A DNA stretch of 64,000 bases. It comes from Mycolicibacterium rufum. Its GTDB lineage: Bacteria; Actinomycetota; Actinomycetes; Mycobacteriales; Mycobacteriaceae. The stretch is from contig NZ_CP092427.2 of the NCBI RefSeq assembly GCF_022374875.2, positions 4,154,001-4,218,000 on the forward strand. Direction: 5' to 3'. How positions within the stretch are numbered: position 1 is the stretch's first letter; each line of letters opens with the position of its first letter. The notes beneath the pieces were generated by a model. The model had not been told where the DNA came from and searched no databases. It worked only from the letters and a program-made list of their open reading frames with translations. The position numbers and the translations under genes were made by a program. Positions 48,857-57,042 of the stretch are shown piece after piece.

Positions 48857-49324
48857 TCAGTGGCTGGCGGCCCGCCGCATCCGCGGCCGGCGTTTGGTGG
48901 GGTCGTGCTGCCCGGCGAGGGTGACCGCGAGCAGCACCATCACGCCGCCGAGTCCGGCGTGCAGCCAGTTGTCGGCGCCGTTGAGCGGGAGCACGTGGGC
49001 GTTGCTGCCCCGCTCGACGAGCAGGCCGTAGAGCCACAGCGCGAGGTAGAGCAGCCCGCCACCCAGCAGGTAGGCGCGCGATGCGGCGTAGGTGCGCGCC
49101 CCGGCGAACCCGGCGACTCCGACCACGATGTGCACCGCATTGAGCAGCGCCGACACCGCGAAGGTCCCGAACAGGAGCGCACCGGTGCGCTGACCGGCCC
49201 AGCTCAGCTGATCCACGTTCGACGTCACTCCGGGAACGAACCCCAGCACGCCGATCAGCGTCAGTCCCACGGCGACGATCAGCGCGGCACCCTGGACTGC
49301 CATGTATTTCGGGCGGTCTCTCAT
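48857..49324 (-). CDS. DUF4383 membrane protein
   Basis: A 155-residue protein with four predicted membrane helices and a DUF4383-type layout (KYMAVQGAALIVAVGLTLIG; FGTFAVSALLNAVHIVVGVAG; NGADNWLHAGLGGVMVLLAV). The NxxHxxxG and DNxLH motifs are family hallmarks. The ATG at 49324 is preceded by GGAGGGAG. A SigF-type promoter lies about 45 bases upstream, so stress expression is likely. Its biochemical role is not known. Confidence 0.87.
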   Translation of the reverse strand: MRDRPKYMAVQGAALIVAVGLTLIGVLGFVPGVTSNVDQLSWAGQRTGALLFGTFAVSALLNAVHIVVGVAGFAGARTYAASRAYLLGGGLLYLALWLYGLLVERGSNAHVLPLNGADNWLHAGLGGVMVLLAVTLAGQHDPTKRRPRMRRAASH

Positions 49325-49367
49325 GCCGTCTCCCTCCGCACCCCAAATTGACGGGCGTGCTGGAGAA

Positions 49368-49392
49368 GTACCCATCGCGGCGCCCGGATAAC
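49368..49392 (-). promoter_or_regulatory. SigF-type promoter for the DUF4383 gene
   Basis: On the minus strand GTTA (49392-49389), 15 bases, GGGTAC (49373-49368). The SigF consensus is GTTT, 15-17 bases, GGGTAT, so there is one mismatch in each box. Confidence 0.55.
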
Positions 49393-49405
49393 ACCGGGCG
49401 GGCGC

Positions 49406-51277
49406 TCAGGGATGCAGGATCGGCCCCAGTTTGTCGAGCACCGACGCATCCTCGATGGTCGAGGGCACCGGCTCGTCCCGCCCGGTCGCCAGCGCCCGCA
49501 TGGTCTTGCGCAGGATCTTGCCCGACCGGGTCTTCGGCAGCGCGGGCACGACGTCGACGAGGCGAAACGCCGCCACCGCGCCGATCTCGTCGCGCACCAG
49601 TCGCACCAGCTCATCGGCGAGGCCCTCGGTCGACGCGCCCGCCTTGAGCACCACCAGCCCGCGCGGCGCCTGCCCCTTGATCTCGTCGGGCACGCCGATC
49701 ACCGCGCACTCGGCCACGGCGGGATGGGTGGCCAGCACCTCCTCGATGGCGCCGGTCGACAACCGGTGTCCGGCGACGTTGATGACGTCGTCGATGCGGC
49801 CCATCACGAACAGGTAGCCGTCCTCGTCGAAGTGTCCCCCGTCTCCGGTCAGGTAGTAGCCCGGGTGTTCGGTCAGGTAGGACGCCTCGTACCGAGCCTC
49901 GGCGTTCCACAGCGTCGGCAGCGTGCCGGGCGGCAGCGGCAGCCGGATGCAGATGGCGCCCTCCTGGCCGGGGCCGCAGCCGTAGCCGTCCTCGTGCAGG
50001 ATGCGCACGTCGTAGCCGGGCATCGGCACCGTCGGTGACCCCGCCTTGATCGGAAGGGGTTCCAGGCCAACGGGATTGGCGGCGATCGCCCAACCGGTCT
50101 CGGTCTGCCACCAGTGGTCGATCACCGGCACGCCGAGCTTGTCCGACGCCCAGTGGTAGGTGTCGGGGTCCAGGCGCTCGCCGGCCAGGAACAGGTGCTT
50201 CAGGGAGGAGCGGTCGTGGTCGGCGAGGTACTTGCCTTCCGGGTCCTCTTTGCGGATGGCCCGGATCGCCGTCGGCGCGGTGAACAGCGCCTTGACGCCG
50301 TGCTCGGAGATGACCCGCCAGAACGCGCCCGGATCGGGGGTGCCGACCGGCTTGCCCTCGTAGAGCACCGTCGTCGCGCCGAGCAGCAGCGGCGCGTAGA
50401 CGATGTAGGAGTGGCCGACCACCCAGCCCACGTCGGAGGCCGCCCAGAACACGTCGCCGGGGGCGATGTCGTAGATGTGCCGCATGCTCCACAGCAGCGC
50501 GACGGCGTGGCCGCCGTTGTCGCGCACGATGCCCTTGGGTTTGCCCGTCGTCCCGGAGGTGTAGAGCACGTAGAGCGGGTCCGTGGCGGCGACGGGAACG
50601 GGGTCGACGGCACTCGCGGTGGCCATCACGTCGACCCAGTCCAGATCGCGGCCCTCGACGAGGTCGCAGCGATGCCGATCCCGTTGCACCACAACGCAAT
50701 GACGCGGCGGGTGGGTCGTCATGCCGATCGCCGCGTCCAGCATCGGCTTGTACTCGACCACGCGTGAGGGCTCGATGCCGCAGGAGGCGGAGACGATGAC
50801 GGTGGGCTGGACGTCGTCGATGCGCACCGCCAGCTCGTGCGGCGCGAACCCGCCGAACACCACCGAGTGCACGGCGCCCAACCGCGCGCAGGCGAGCATC
50901 GCGATGACGGCCTCGGGGATCATCGGCATGTAGATGACCACCCGGTCGCCCTTGCCGACGCCCAGGCCGCGCAGGGCGCCGGCGAAGCGTGCGGTCTCGT
51001 CGAGCAGTTCGCGGTAGGTGTAGGTGCGCTGGGTGTCGGTGACGGCGGAGTCGTAGATCAGCGCCGCCTGCTCGCCCCGGCCCGACTCGACGTGGCGGTC
51101 CAGCGCGTTGGCGCAGGTGTTCAATTCGGCGTCGGGGTACCAGCGGTAGAACGGCGGGCGGCTGTCGTCGAGGATGCGCTGCGGCGCCCGAGTCCAGGTC
51201 ACGGCCGTGGCGGCGTCGGCCCAGAAGGCTTCGGGGTCGGTGATGCTGGCGTCGAAGAGGTCGCGATACCCGGGCAT
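49406..51277 (-). CDS. prpE: Propionate/acetate-CoA ligase (PrpE-like)
   Basis: A 623-residue AMP-forming acyl-CoA synthetase. LYTSGTTGKPKGIVRDNGG and the following WSMRHIYDIAPGDVFWAA are much closer to PrpE propionyl-CoA synthetase than to Acs. Other motifs are WWQTETGWAIAANP, GRIDDVINVAGHRLSTGAIE and PKTRSGKILRKTMR with the catalytic, acetylatable lysine. It should activate propionate, with some acetate activity. Start ATG 51277 is chosen; an upstream GTG would overlap the divergent hydrolase start. It lies 37 bases from that gene. Confidence 0.9.
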   Translation of the reverse strand: MPGYRDLFDASITDPEAFWADAATAVTWTRAPQRILDDSRPPFYRWYPDAELNTCANALDRHVESGRGEQAALIYDSAVTDTQRTYTYRELLDETARFAGALRGLGVGKGDRVVIYMPMIPEAVIAMLACARLGAVHSVVFGGFAPHELAVRIDDVQPTVIVSASCGIEPSRVVEYKPMLDAAIGMTTHPPRHCVVVQRDRHRCDLVEGRDLDWVDVMATASAVDPVPVAATDPLYVLYTSGTTGKPKGIVRDNGGHAVALLWSMRHIYDIAPGDVFWAASDVGWVVGHSYIVYAPLLLGATTVLYEGKPVGTPDPGAFWRVISEHGVKALFTAPTAIRAIRKEDPEGKYLADHDRSSLKHLFLAGERLDPDTYHWASDKLGVPVIDHWWQTETGWAIAANPVGLEPLPIKAGSPTVPMPGYDVRILHEDGYGCGPGQEGAICIRLPLPPGTLPTLWNAEARYEASYLTEHPGYYLTGDGGHFDEDGYLFVMGRIDDVINVAGHRLSTGAIEEVLATHPAVAECAVIGVPDEIKGQAPRGLVVLKAGASTEGLADELVRLVRDEIGAVAAFRLVDVVPALPKTRSGKILRKTMRALATGRDEPVPSTIEDASVLDKLGPILHP

Positions 51278-51314
51278 ATCAGCACCGTAAACCCTCCCCG
51301 ATAGTCTCAGGGGC

Positions 51315-52187
51315 ATGACGAACCAACCCCCGCCGATCGGAGGGGTCCGCCGGAGTCATGTGACTGCCCGAGGGGTGCGTTTCCATGTCACCGAGGCCGG
51401 ACCGGAGGACGGCAGGCCGGTGCTCGCGCTGCACGGTTGGCCACAGCACCACTGGGCCTACCGCGACCTGTTGGCCGACCCGCCGCCGGGCTTGCGGATC
51501 ATCGCCCCGGACCTCCCGGGCTACGGGTGGTCGGGTCCGGCGCCGCACAAGTGGGCCAAGGAGGACGTGGTCAGCGACCTGGTGGCGTTGATGGACGCCA
51601 TGGGTCTGGAGCACGTGCTGCTCGTCGGCCACGACTGGGGCGGTTACATCGGGCACCTGCTCGCCCTGCGGGTGCCCGAGCGGATCGACGGCTACCTCGC
51701 GCTCAACATCGCGCACCCATGGGTGTCGACGAAGGCGTTGGCTCCGCACCTGTGGCGATTCCTGCTCTATCAGCCTTTCGTCGCCTCGATCGGCGTGCCG
51801 CTCCAGCGCCACACCCGTTATCTGGAGCGGGTGGTCTTCCGGGCGGCCGCGCCGAAAATCGACCGCGAGACGGTTCGGGTGTACGCCGATGCGTTCCGCG
51901 ACCCGATGGTCGCCCGCACCGCGCGCGACACCTACCGCACGTTCCTGCTGCGCGAAGTCCGGGAGGGGGCGCGCAACCCGGAGCGGCGCCGGTCCACCGT
52001 GCCGACGCGCGCGCTGTTCGGCCGCGATGACACCGCCATCCACCCGTCGCTGGCCGCGGCCGAGACCGCCCGCGCCGACGACTACACCCTCGAGGTGGTC
52101 GACGGCGGGCACTTCATCCTCGACGAGCAACCGGAGTTGGTGCGCGCCAAGCTGATCGCGCTCGCCGACGAGGTGCCCGCGCGGTAG
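51315..52187 (+). CDS. Epoxide hydrolase-like alpha/beta hydrolase
   Basis: A 290-residue alpha/beta hydrolase. HGWPQ gives the oxyanion motif, VGHDWGGYIGH the nucleophile aspartate near residue 107, and DGGHFILDEQPE the catalytic histidine near residue 265. The aspartate nucleophile points to an epoxide hydrolase or haloalkane dehalogenase rather than an esterase. The lid domain (about 135-220) has no decisive tyrosine pair that I can place with certainty. M. tuberculosis holds several Eph proteins of this kind. Next gene on the other strand begins 2 bases from its stop. Confidence 0.88.
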   Translation: MTNQPPPIGGVRRSHVTARGVRFHVTEAGPEDGRPVLALHGWPQHHWAYRDLLADPPPGLRIIAPDLPGYGWSGPAPHKWAKEDVVSDLVALMDAMGLEHVLLVGHDWGGYIGHLLALRVPERIDGYLALNIAHPWVSTKALAPHLWRFLLYQPFVASIGVPLQRHTRYLERVVFRAAAPKIDRETVRVYADAFRDPMVARTARDTYRTFLLREVREGARNPERRRSTVPTRALFGRDDTAIHPSLAAAETARADDYTLEVVDGGHFILDEQPELVRAKLIALADEVPAR

Positions 52188-52188
52188 G

Positions 52189-52416
52189 TCAGCGGCTGAC
52201 CAGCCCGGCCGCCCGCGCGCGGGCGACGGTGTCCTCCCAGGCGCATTCGCCGACGGCCACGACGACCAGCGCGGTGAGCAGTGCCACGGTGGACACCGTC
52301 CACGACAGCAGGGGAGACGCCGAGCCCGGGGTGACCAGCAGCATCACCGCCAGGCTTGCCGGCAGCGCGAGAACAGCTGCGCACCCGAGCAGTCGGGTGT
52401 CGATCGTGTGAGACAT
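52189..52416 (-). CDS. Small hydrophobic membrane protein
   Basis: A 75-residue protein with two predicted membrane helices (about residues 9-29 and 38-58) and a short charged C-terminus. Family unknown. Codon use is typical of the genome, and it neatly fills the space between the hydrolase stop and the DUF4235 gene. No clear ribosome-binding site before the ATG at 52416. Confidence 0.55.
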   Translation of the reverse strand: MSHTIDTRLLGCAAVLALPASLAVMLLVTPGSASPLLSWTVSTVALLTALVVVAVGECAWEDTVARARAAGLVSR

Positions 52417-52486
52417 GACTTCACGGTGCGGCCCACCACTGAGAACATGCTCACCGCCGGCTGTGGAAAAGCTATGTAATTTCTGC

Positions 52487-52762
52487 TCAGCCCGGTGGAG
52501 GCTCGTTGGTCAGGGCCAGGTAGCCGCGGGCGCCGGCGCGCTGCAGGCTGGCCCGGACCACCCCGACAATCAAACCCTGGAGGGCGCCGACGAGCAGCAC
52601 CTGCCGTGTCGAGTAGCTCAGATCCTTGGGATCCGGCGGCTCGGGGTCGTTGTCACCGATCCGCTTCCAGATCTGACCGAAGATCTGGCCGGCCAGCAAG
52701 CCGCCGCCGACACCGGTGACCACCGACAGCGGCGTGTACAGCTGTCTCGAGAGCTTGCTCAT
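52487..52762 (-). CDS. DUF4235 membrane protein
   Basis: A 91-residue protein of the actinobacterial DUF4235 family. TPLSVVTGVGGGLLAGQIFG forms the first membrane helix and a second helix lies at about 57-75 (STRQVLLVGALQGLIVGVVR). The central PDPKDLSYSTRQ loop is conserved. A perfect SigF-type promoter lies 45 bases upstream (52807-52831). Function unknown; such genes recur in stress-induced clusters. Confidence 0.85.
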   Translation of the reverse strand: MSKLSRQLYTPLSVVTGVGGGLLAGQIFGQIWKRIGDNDPEPPDPKDLSYSTRQVLLVGALQGLIVGVVRASLQRAGARGYLALTNEPPPG

Positions 52763-52806
52763 GCTGCCTCCGATGCGCAGGGTTGATCCGACAGGCCTCT
52801 CGTGAC

Positions 52807-52831
52807 ATACCCAGGGCCGGCCACACCAAAC
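52807..52831 (-). promoter_or_regulatory. SigF promoter for the DUF4235 gene
   Basis: On the minus strand GTTT (52831-52828), 15 bases, GGGTAT (52812-52807), an exact match to the mycobacterial SigF consensus. Confidence 0.8.
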
Positions 52832-52869
52832 TCGGTACGCCCGCCAGGGTGCGGTGCGAGGATCACCGG

Positions 52870-53370
52870 ATGGACGCCGATCATCCCGCCGACGATCAGG
52901 GGTGGGACCGACGCGAGCGCCGGGAGACGGGAACCGAACGGCTGGACCGCAATTGGGCCAGCCTGCTGCAGGAGTTGCGCGTCGTGCAGACCGGGGTGCA
53001 GCTGCTCACCGGTTTCCTGCTGACTCTGCCGTTCCAGCAGCGGTTCACGATGCTCGGTCACACGATGGAGATGGTGTACCTGGCGACGGTGAGCGCTGCG
53101 GTGCTGTCCACGGCACTGTTGATCGCGCCGGTCGCGATGCACCGGGTGCTGTTCCGCCGCCACCGGCTGGGCACGCTGGTGGCCGCCGCGCACCGCTGCG
53201 CGTACGCCGGTCTGCTGCTGCTCGGGGCGGCCGTCACCGGCATGACCGTCATCATTTTCGACGCAGTCGCCGGGCTGACCCCGGCGCTGGTCGCCGGCGG
53301 GTGCGCGCTGCTGCTGTTCGCCGGGTTCTGGCTCGTGCTGCCGCTGGGGATGCGCGCCACCGACCCGTAG
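52870..53370 (+). CDS. DUF6328 membrane protein
   Basis: A 166-residue protein with four predicted membrane helices from about residue 55 to the end and an N-terminal charged region (DRRERRETGTERLDRNWASL). ELRVVQTGVQLLTGFLLTLP and FTMLGHTMEMVYLATV are typical of the DUF6328 family of actinobacteria. The ATG at 52870 was chosen because sequence before it overlaps the SigF promoter of the divergent gene. Family function unknown. Confidence 0.83.
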   Translation: MDADHPADDQGWDRRERRETGTERLDRNWASLLQELRVVQTGVQLLTGFLLTLPFQQRFTMLGHTMEMVYLATVSAAVLSTALLIAPVAMHRVLFRRHRLGTLVAAAHRCAYAGLLLLGAAVTGMTVIIFDAVAGLTPALVAGGCALLLFAGFWLVLPLGMRATDP

Positions 53371-53437
53371 TCTCGTGCCTCCGCGCGTGACGTCGATGCC
53401 CTGATCGGTGGCGAAACCCTGCCGGGCTGAGCGCTTC

Positions 53438-54004
53438 TCAGGACCGGAACGAGCCGAGCGCGTCGCGCGCCCGATCCAGCACCGACGCGAACGGTCCCGC
53501 CGCGAAATTCGCGGCCCCGGATTCCACGCCGGGGTGCGGATGGGTCGGCGCGATGCGTTCGGCGACCGCCACGGCGTCGGCGAGCTTGGCCAGTTCGTCG
53601 TCGTCGACCGCCTCCTCCAGCGCGGTGAACTCAAGCTGCTCTTCGTTGTCGGCGTGCGTGAGCACCGCGCCCTGCAGGTGGATCAGTGCCTTGCTGAACT
53701 CGGCGCTGTCGATGGGGAGCTTCTCGATGTCCCGCAGCAGCACCTTGGCGTCGTGCTCCTCGGCCAGCCGGGCATCGACGATCTCCGGCCCGCCGTCGAC
53801 TTTGCGACGGACGCGCGGATGCACCACCATCTCCTCGGCCGTCTCGTGCACGGCGAGCATGGTGCGCAGCCGGGTGAACGCGTCCTGGCGGGTCTCGGCG
53901 TCGGCGGCGTCCAGTGTCTCGATGAACAACGCCCTGATCGTCTGGTGCTGGGTCTTGAGATAATCGATGACGTCACGGGCCGAGGAAATGCTCGGAGCAG
54001 ACAC
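53438..54004 (-). CDS. Hemerythrin HHE-domain protein
   Basis: A 188-residue four-helix protein. Iron-ligand positions of hemerythrin are visible: YLKTQHQTIRALF, VHETAEEMVVHPR, AEEHDAKVLLRDI and LTHADNEEQLEF provide five histidines plus acidic residues for a diiron site. Mycobacterial hemerythrin-like proteins are linked to oxygen, nitric oxide or peroxide sensing. Start GTG 54004 follows AGGAGG by 6 bases; sequence upstream contains a perfect SigF promoter at 54074-54098. Divergent from the alcohol dehydrogenase, which has its own SigF promoter. Confidence 0.9.
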   Translation of the reverse strand: MSAPSISSARDVIDYLKTQHQTIRALFIETLDAADAETRQDAFTRLRTMLAVHETAEEMVVHPRVRRKVDGGPEIVDARLAEEHDAKVLLRDIEKLPIDSAEFSKALIHLQGAVLTHADNEEQLEFTALEEAVDDDELAKLADAVAVAERIAPTHPHPGVESGAANFAAGPFASVLDRARDALGSFRS

Positions 54005-54073
54005 GCGAACCTCCTGCTGCGCTTGATGTTTGGGCTGACGGAGGCGCGACGGTGCGCCCCACGTCAAGTCTCG

Positions 54074-54098
54074 ATACCCGACGGCCCGAGGGCGAAAC
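54074..54098 (-). promoter_or_regulatory. SigF promoter for the hemerythrin gene
   Basis: On the minus strand GTTT (54098-54095), 15 bases, GGGTAT (54079-54074): exact consensus. It is 70 bases before the GTG start. Confidence 0.8.
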
Positions 54099-54122
54099 GT
54101 GATCTGACCGCGGCCGGTCGGC

Positions 54123-54147
54123 GTTTGAAGCGGGCACCGGGGGGTAC
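54123..54147 (+). promoter_or_regulatory. SigF promoter for the alcohol dehydrogenase gene
   Basis: GTTT (54123-54126), 15 bases, GGGTAC (54142-54147): one mismatch to consensus. The transcript would start very close to the ATG at 54159, leaving a leader of only a few bases or none. Confidence 0.75.
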
Positions 54148-54158
54148 CGAAGCCGGTC

Positions 54159-55340
54159 ATGAAGGCTGTCACCTGGCACGGTCGGCGCGATGTGCGCGTC
54201 GACACCGTGGACGATCCGAAGCTCGAGGAACCGACCGACGCGATCATCGAGGTCACGTCGACGAACATCTGCGGATCCGACCTCCACCTCTACGAAGTTC
54301 TCGGAGCATTCATGCACCCGGGTGACATCCTGGGCCACGAGGCGATGGGCGTCGTCCGAGAGGTCGGCGCCGGGGTCGGCGATCTCGCCGTCGGAGACCG
54401 CGTCGTGGTGCCGTTCCAGATCTCGTGCGGCAGCTGCTTCATGTGCGACAAGCAGCTGTACACGCAGTGCGAGACCACGCAGGTCCGCGAGCAGGGCATG
54501 GGCGCGGCGCTGTTCGGCTACTCGGAGCTCTACGGACAGGTGCCGGGCGGCCAGGCGCAGTATCTGCGGGTCCCGCAGGCGCAGTTCACCCACATCAAAG
54601 TGCCTGACGGGCCGCCGGATTCGCGCTTCGTGTACCTGTCCGACGTGCTGCCGACCGCCTGGCAGGGGGTGGCGTACGCCGGCATCCCCGACGGCGGCTC
54701 GGTCACCGTGCTCGGCCTGGGGCCGATCGGCGACATGGCGGCCCGGATCGCGCAGCACCTCGGGCACCGCGTCATCGCCGTCGACCGGGTGCCCGAGCGG
54801 CTGGCCCGCGCCACCGCGCGCGGTATCCAGACCATCGACATGCGTGAGCTCACCGGCTCGGTGGGCGATGCGGTGCGCGACCTGACCGACGGGAGGGGCA
54901 CCGATTCGGTCATCGACGCGGTGGGCATGGAGGCGCACGGATCGCCGATCGCGCAGGCGGCCCAGACGGCCACCGCGTTCCTGCCCGACTTCATCGCCAA
55001 ACCCTTCATGCAGAAGGCCGGTGTGGACCGCCTCGACGCGCTGTACTCCTCGATCGACTGCGTGCGCCGCGGCGGCACCATCTCGCTCAGCGGCGTCTAC
55101 GGCGGGATGGCCGACCCGATGCCGATGCTGACGCTGTTCGACAAGCAGGTGCAGCTGCGGATGGGGCAGGCCAACGTCAAGAAGTGGGTCGACGACATCA
55201 TGCCGTTGCTGACCGACTCCGACCCCCTCGGCGTCGACACCTTCGCCACCCACGTACTGCCGCTGGACCAGGCGCCGCACGCCTACGAGATCTTCCAGAA
55301 GAAGCAGGACGGCGCCGTCAAGGTGATGTTGCAGCCCTGA
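54159..55340 (+). CDS. Zinc-dependent alcohol dehydrogenase, formaldehyde-dehydrogenase-like
   Basis: A 393-residue medium-chain dehydrogenase. NICGSDLHLYE and GHEAMGVV give catalytic zinc ligands, CGSCFMCDKQLYTQC is the structural zinc lobe with four cysteines, and VTVLGLGPIGDMAARIA is the NAD-binding glycine motif. The sequence resembles the glutathione-independent formaldehyde dehydrogenase branch, with its long insert after the Rossmann domain (AQTATAFLPDFIAKPFMQKA). Substrate is not proven. A SigF promoter precedes it almost without leader. It lacks a visible ribosome-binding site, as expected for leaderless translation. Confidence 0.9.
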   Translation: MKAVTWHGRRDVRVDTVDDPKLEEPTDAIIEVTSTNICGSDLHLYEVLGAFMHPGDILGHEAMGVVREVGAGVGDLAVGDRVVVPFQISCGSCFMCDKQLYTQCETTQVREQGMGAALFGYSELYGQVPGGQAQYLRVPQAQFTHIKVPDGPPDSRFVYLSDVLPTAWQGVAYAGIPDGGSVTVLGLGPIGDMAARIAQHLGHRVIAVDRVPERLARATARGIQTIDMRELTGSVGDAVRDLTDGRGTDSVIDAVGMEAHGSPIAQAAQTATAFLPDFIAKPFMQKAGVDRLDALYSSIDCVRRGGTISLSGVYGGMADPMPMLTLFDKQVQLRMGQANVKKWVDDIMPLLTDSDPLGVDTFATHVLPLDQAPHAYEIFQKKQDGAVKVMLQP

Positions 55341-55413
55341 CCCTGGTAGGTGCGGCATTTCAGCGGGTATCCGCAGGTGAGCAAGGTATCGGTGCGGCAA
55401 GGGGTACGGCGGG

Positions 55414-56433
55414 ATGCGACTGGCGCGAAGCAAGCTGGACACACCGGGGATCGTCCGTAAGCGGCGGGGCAAGGGCTTCGCGCATTACGGGCCCGACGGA
55501 GAACTGTTGGCCGACCCGGACACCGCGCAGCGGATCAAGGATCTGGTGATCCCCCCGGCATGGAAGAACGTGTGGATCAGCCCGCGGCCCAACGGCCACA
55601 TCCAGGCGGTGGGGACCGACGCCGCAGGGCGGCGGCAATACCTGTATCACGAGCGGTGGCAGCTGGAGCGGGCCGAGGAGAAGTTCGACCGGGTCCTGGA
55701 ACTGTCCACACGGCTGCCTGAATGGCGAGCGCGGATCGCGAGCGACCTGGCCGGGCGCGGATTGACGCGCGACCGGGTGCTGGCGCTGGCGCTGCAGCTG
55801 CTGGATCGCGGGTACTTCCGGGCCGGCGGTGAGCAGTCGGCCGAGGAGCACGAGCATTACGGACTCGCGACCCTGCTGTGTGAGCACGTGACGCTGAAGA
55901 AGAACGCCGTGGAGTTCGATTACCCGGCCAAGAGCGGCGTGCAGCGCACCGTCGAGGTGGACGATCCCGAGGTGGTGCGCGCGGTCCGATCGCTGATGCG
56001 GCGCACGGAGCGCACGGATCGACTTCTGGTGTGCCGCACCGGCTCCAGCGGATGGGTCGACGTGAAGGCCGACGACCTCAACGCCCGGTTCAAGGAGATC
56101 GTCGGTGACGAGTTCACGGTCAAGGATCTGCGCACATGGCACGGCACGGTCCTGGCGGCCGCGGCGTTCGCCGACGCCAAGCCCCCGACCTCCAAAACCG
56201 CCGCCAAACGCGAGACGTCGGCGGTGATGAAGGAGGTCTCCTCGGAACTCGGCAACACCCCGGCGGTGGCGCGGGCGTCTTATGTCGATCCCCGCGTGGT
56301 CGAGGGCTACGAGCGCGGCATGACGATCGCGTCGGCGACCAGGCGCGCCGAGAAGATCGCCGAACCCGACAAGGCCCAGGGCATCCTGGAGACGGCGACC
56401 CGTCAGCTGATCCGCCGGGTGGCGCGCGGATAA
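55414..56433 (+). CDS. DNA topoisomerase IB (poxvirus type)
   Basis: A 339-residue type IB topoisomerase that relaxes supercoils by a transient 3'-phosphotyrosyl link. Conserved parts are WISPRPNGHIQAVGTDAAGR with an early DNA-contacting arginine set, LKKNAVEFDYPAKSG, KDLRTWHGTVLAA with catalytic arginine and histidine, and ARASYVDPRVVEGYE, where the tyrosine near residue 290 is the nucleophile. Bacterial type IB enzymes are scattered accessory genes. An upstream GGGTAT at 55370 lacks a good GTTT partner, so SigF control is uncertain. Confidence 0.93.
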   Translation: MRLARSKLDTPGIVRKRRGKGFAHYGPDGELLADPDTAQRIKDLVIPPAWKNVWISPRPNGHIQAVGTDAAGRRQYLYHERWQLERAEEKFDRVLELSTRLPEWRARIASDLAGRGLTRDRVLALALQLLDRGYFRAGGEQSAEEHEHYGLATLLCEHVTLKKNAVEFDYPAKSGVQRTVEVDDPEVVRAVRSLMRRTERTDRLLVCRTGSSGWVDVKADDLNARFKEIVGDEFTVKDLRTWHGTVLAAAAFADAKPPTSKTAAKRETSAVMKEVSSELGNTPAVARASYVDPRVVEGYERGMTIASATRRAEKIAEPDKAQGILETATRQLIRRVARG

Positions 56434-56469
56434 CAGGGGTTTGGCGGGCGACCGTCGCGGAAAACCTCT

Positions 56470-56489
56470 CTAGATCTGAACAGGTCTAG
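56470..56489. promoter_or_regulatory. 20-bp inverted repeat in the leader of the Rho_N gene
   Basis: CTAGATCTG, AA, CAGGTCTAG pairs at 8 of 9 positions. It ends where the AGGAGG ribosome-binding site begins, so it could be an operator or a structure that hides that site. Confidence 0.5.
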
Positions 56490-56500
56490 GAGGTAGGTCC

Positions 56501-56758
56501 ATGCCGAACTCATCGATCAAGAACGAGAAGATGTACGAGGATCTTCGGCGCGAGGGGAACTCCAAGGAGAAGGCGGCACGCATCTCCAACGCGGCGGCAG
56601 CCCGCGGAGCGTCATCGGTGGGCCGCAAGGGCGGACAGTCCGGTTCCTACGACGACTGGAGCGTCGGTGAGCTCAAGCAGCGTGCCAAGGAATTGGGTCT
56701 GTCCGGATATTCACGGCTGACCAAGGCCAAACTGATCGCCGAGTTGCGCAGCCACTGA
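56501..56758 (+). CDS. Small Rho-N/SAP-like domain protein (DUF7218-type)
   Basis: An 85-residue basic protein. The N-terminal half (KNEKMYEDLRREGNSKEKAA) resembles the DUF7218 plasmid/stress-associated family, and the C-terminal half (SVGELKQRAKELGLSGYSRL then KAKLIAEL) matches the Rho termination factor N-terminal/SAP fold, which binds nucleic acids. It has a strong AGGAGG ribosome-binding site. It lies directly downstream of topoisomerase IB, on the same strand, and may serve as a DNA-associated partner; that is inference. Confidence 0.85.
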   Translation: MPNSSIKNEKMYEDLRREGNSKEKAARISNAAAARGASSVGRKGGQSGSYDDWSVGELKQRAKELGLSGYSRLTKAKLIAELRSH

Positions 56759-56762
56759 CGCG

Positions 56763-56945
56763 TCAGTCCTGCTGGGCGCGCGCCTCGGCTCCCGACTCCT
56801 GGGTGTCGATGTCGTCATCGGAACCGGCACGACCCACGTAGGGGCCGTCGGACTGATCGTCGTCGCCCTCGCTGGCCCGTGAACCGGCCACCTTGGGATC
56901 GGCGTCGGTGTCCGATTCGGCCTTCTCGGAACGCGGATTGCTCAT
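56763..56945 (-). CDS. Small acidic protein of unknown function
   Basis: A 60-residue, highly acidic, probably disordered protein rich in Asp, Glu and Ser, without hydrophobic core. Evidence for it being real: AGGAGG lies 6 bases before the ATG at 56945, a SigF-like promoter (56975-56999) lies 30 bases upstream, and the reading is bounded neatly by its neighbours. No family recognised. Confidence 0.6.
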   Translation of the reverse strand: MSNPRSEKAESDTDADPKVAGSRASEGDDDQSDGPYVGRAGSDDDIDTQESGAEARAQQD

Positions 56946-56974
56946 CAGTCCTCCTGTTTCGGGTCGCAGACGGC

Positions 56975-56999
56975 ATGCCCGAACGCCCCCGATCTAAAC
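56975..56999 (-). promoter_or_regulatory. SigF-like promoter for the small acidic protein
   Basis: On the minus strand GTTT (56999-56996), 15 bases, GGGCAT (56980-56975): one mismatch in the -10 box. Confidence 0.65.
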
Positions 57000-57008
57000 C
57001 CGGCCCAG

Positions 57009-57033
57009 GTTTGGTGCGAGCCACGCCGGATAC
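57009..57033 (+). promoter_or_regulatory. SigF-like promoter for the 71-residue protein
   Basis: GTTT (57009-57012), 15 bases, GGATAC (57028-57033): two mismatches in the -10 box. It lies back-to-back with the minus-strand promoter at 56975-56999 and 10 bases before the ATG at 57043. Confidence 0.5.
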
Positions 57034-57042
57034 GACGCAGGC

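Noticed and set aside
55347..55375. Possible SigF promoter before topoisomerase IB
   Set aside because: A GGGTAT is present but the base set 15 bases upstream is GTAG instead of GTTT, so it was not called.
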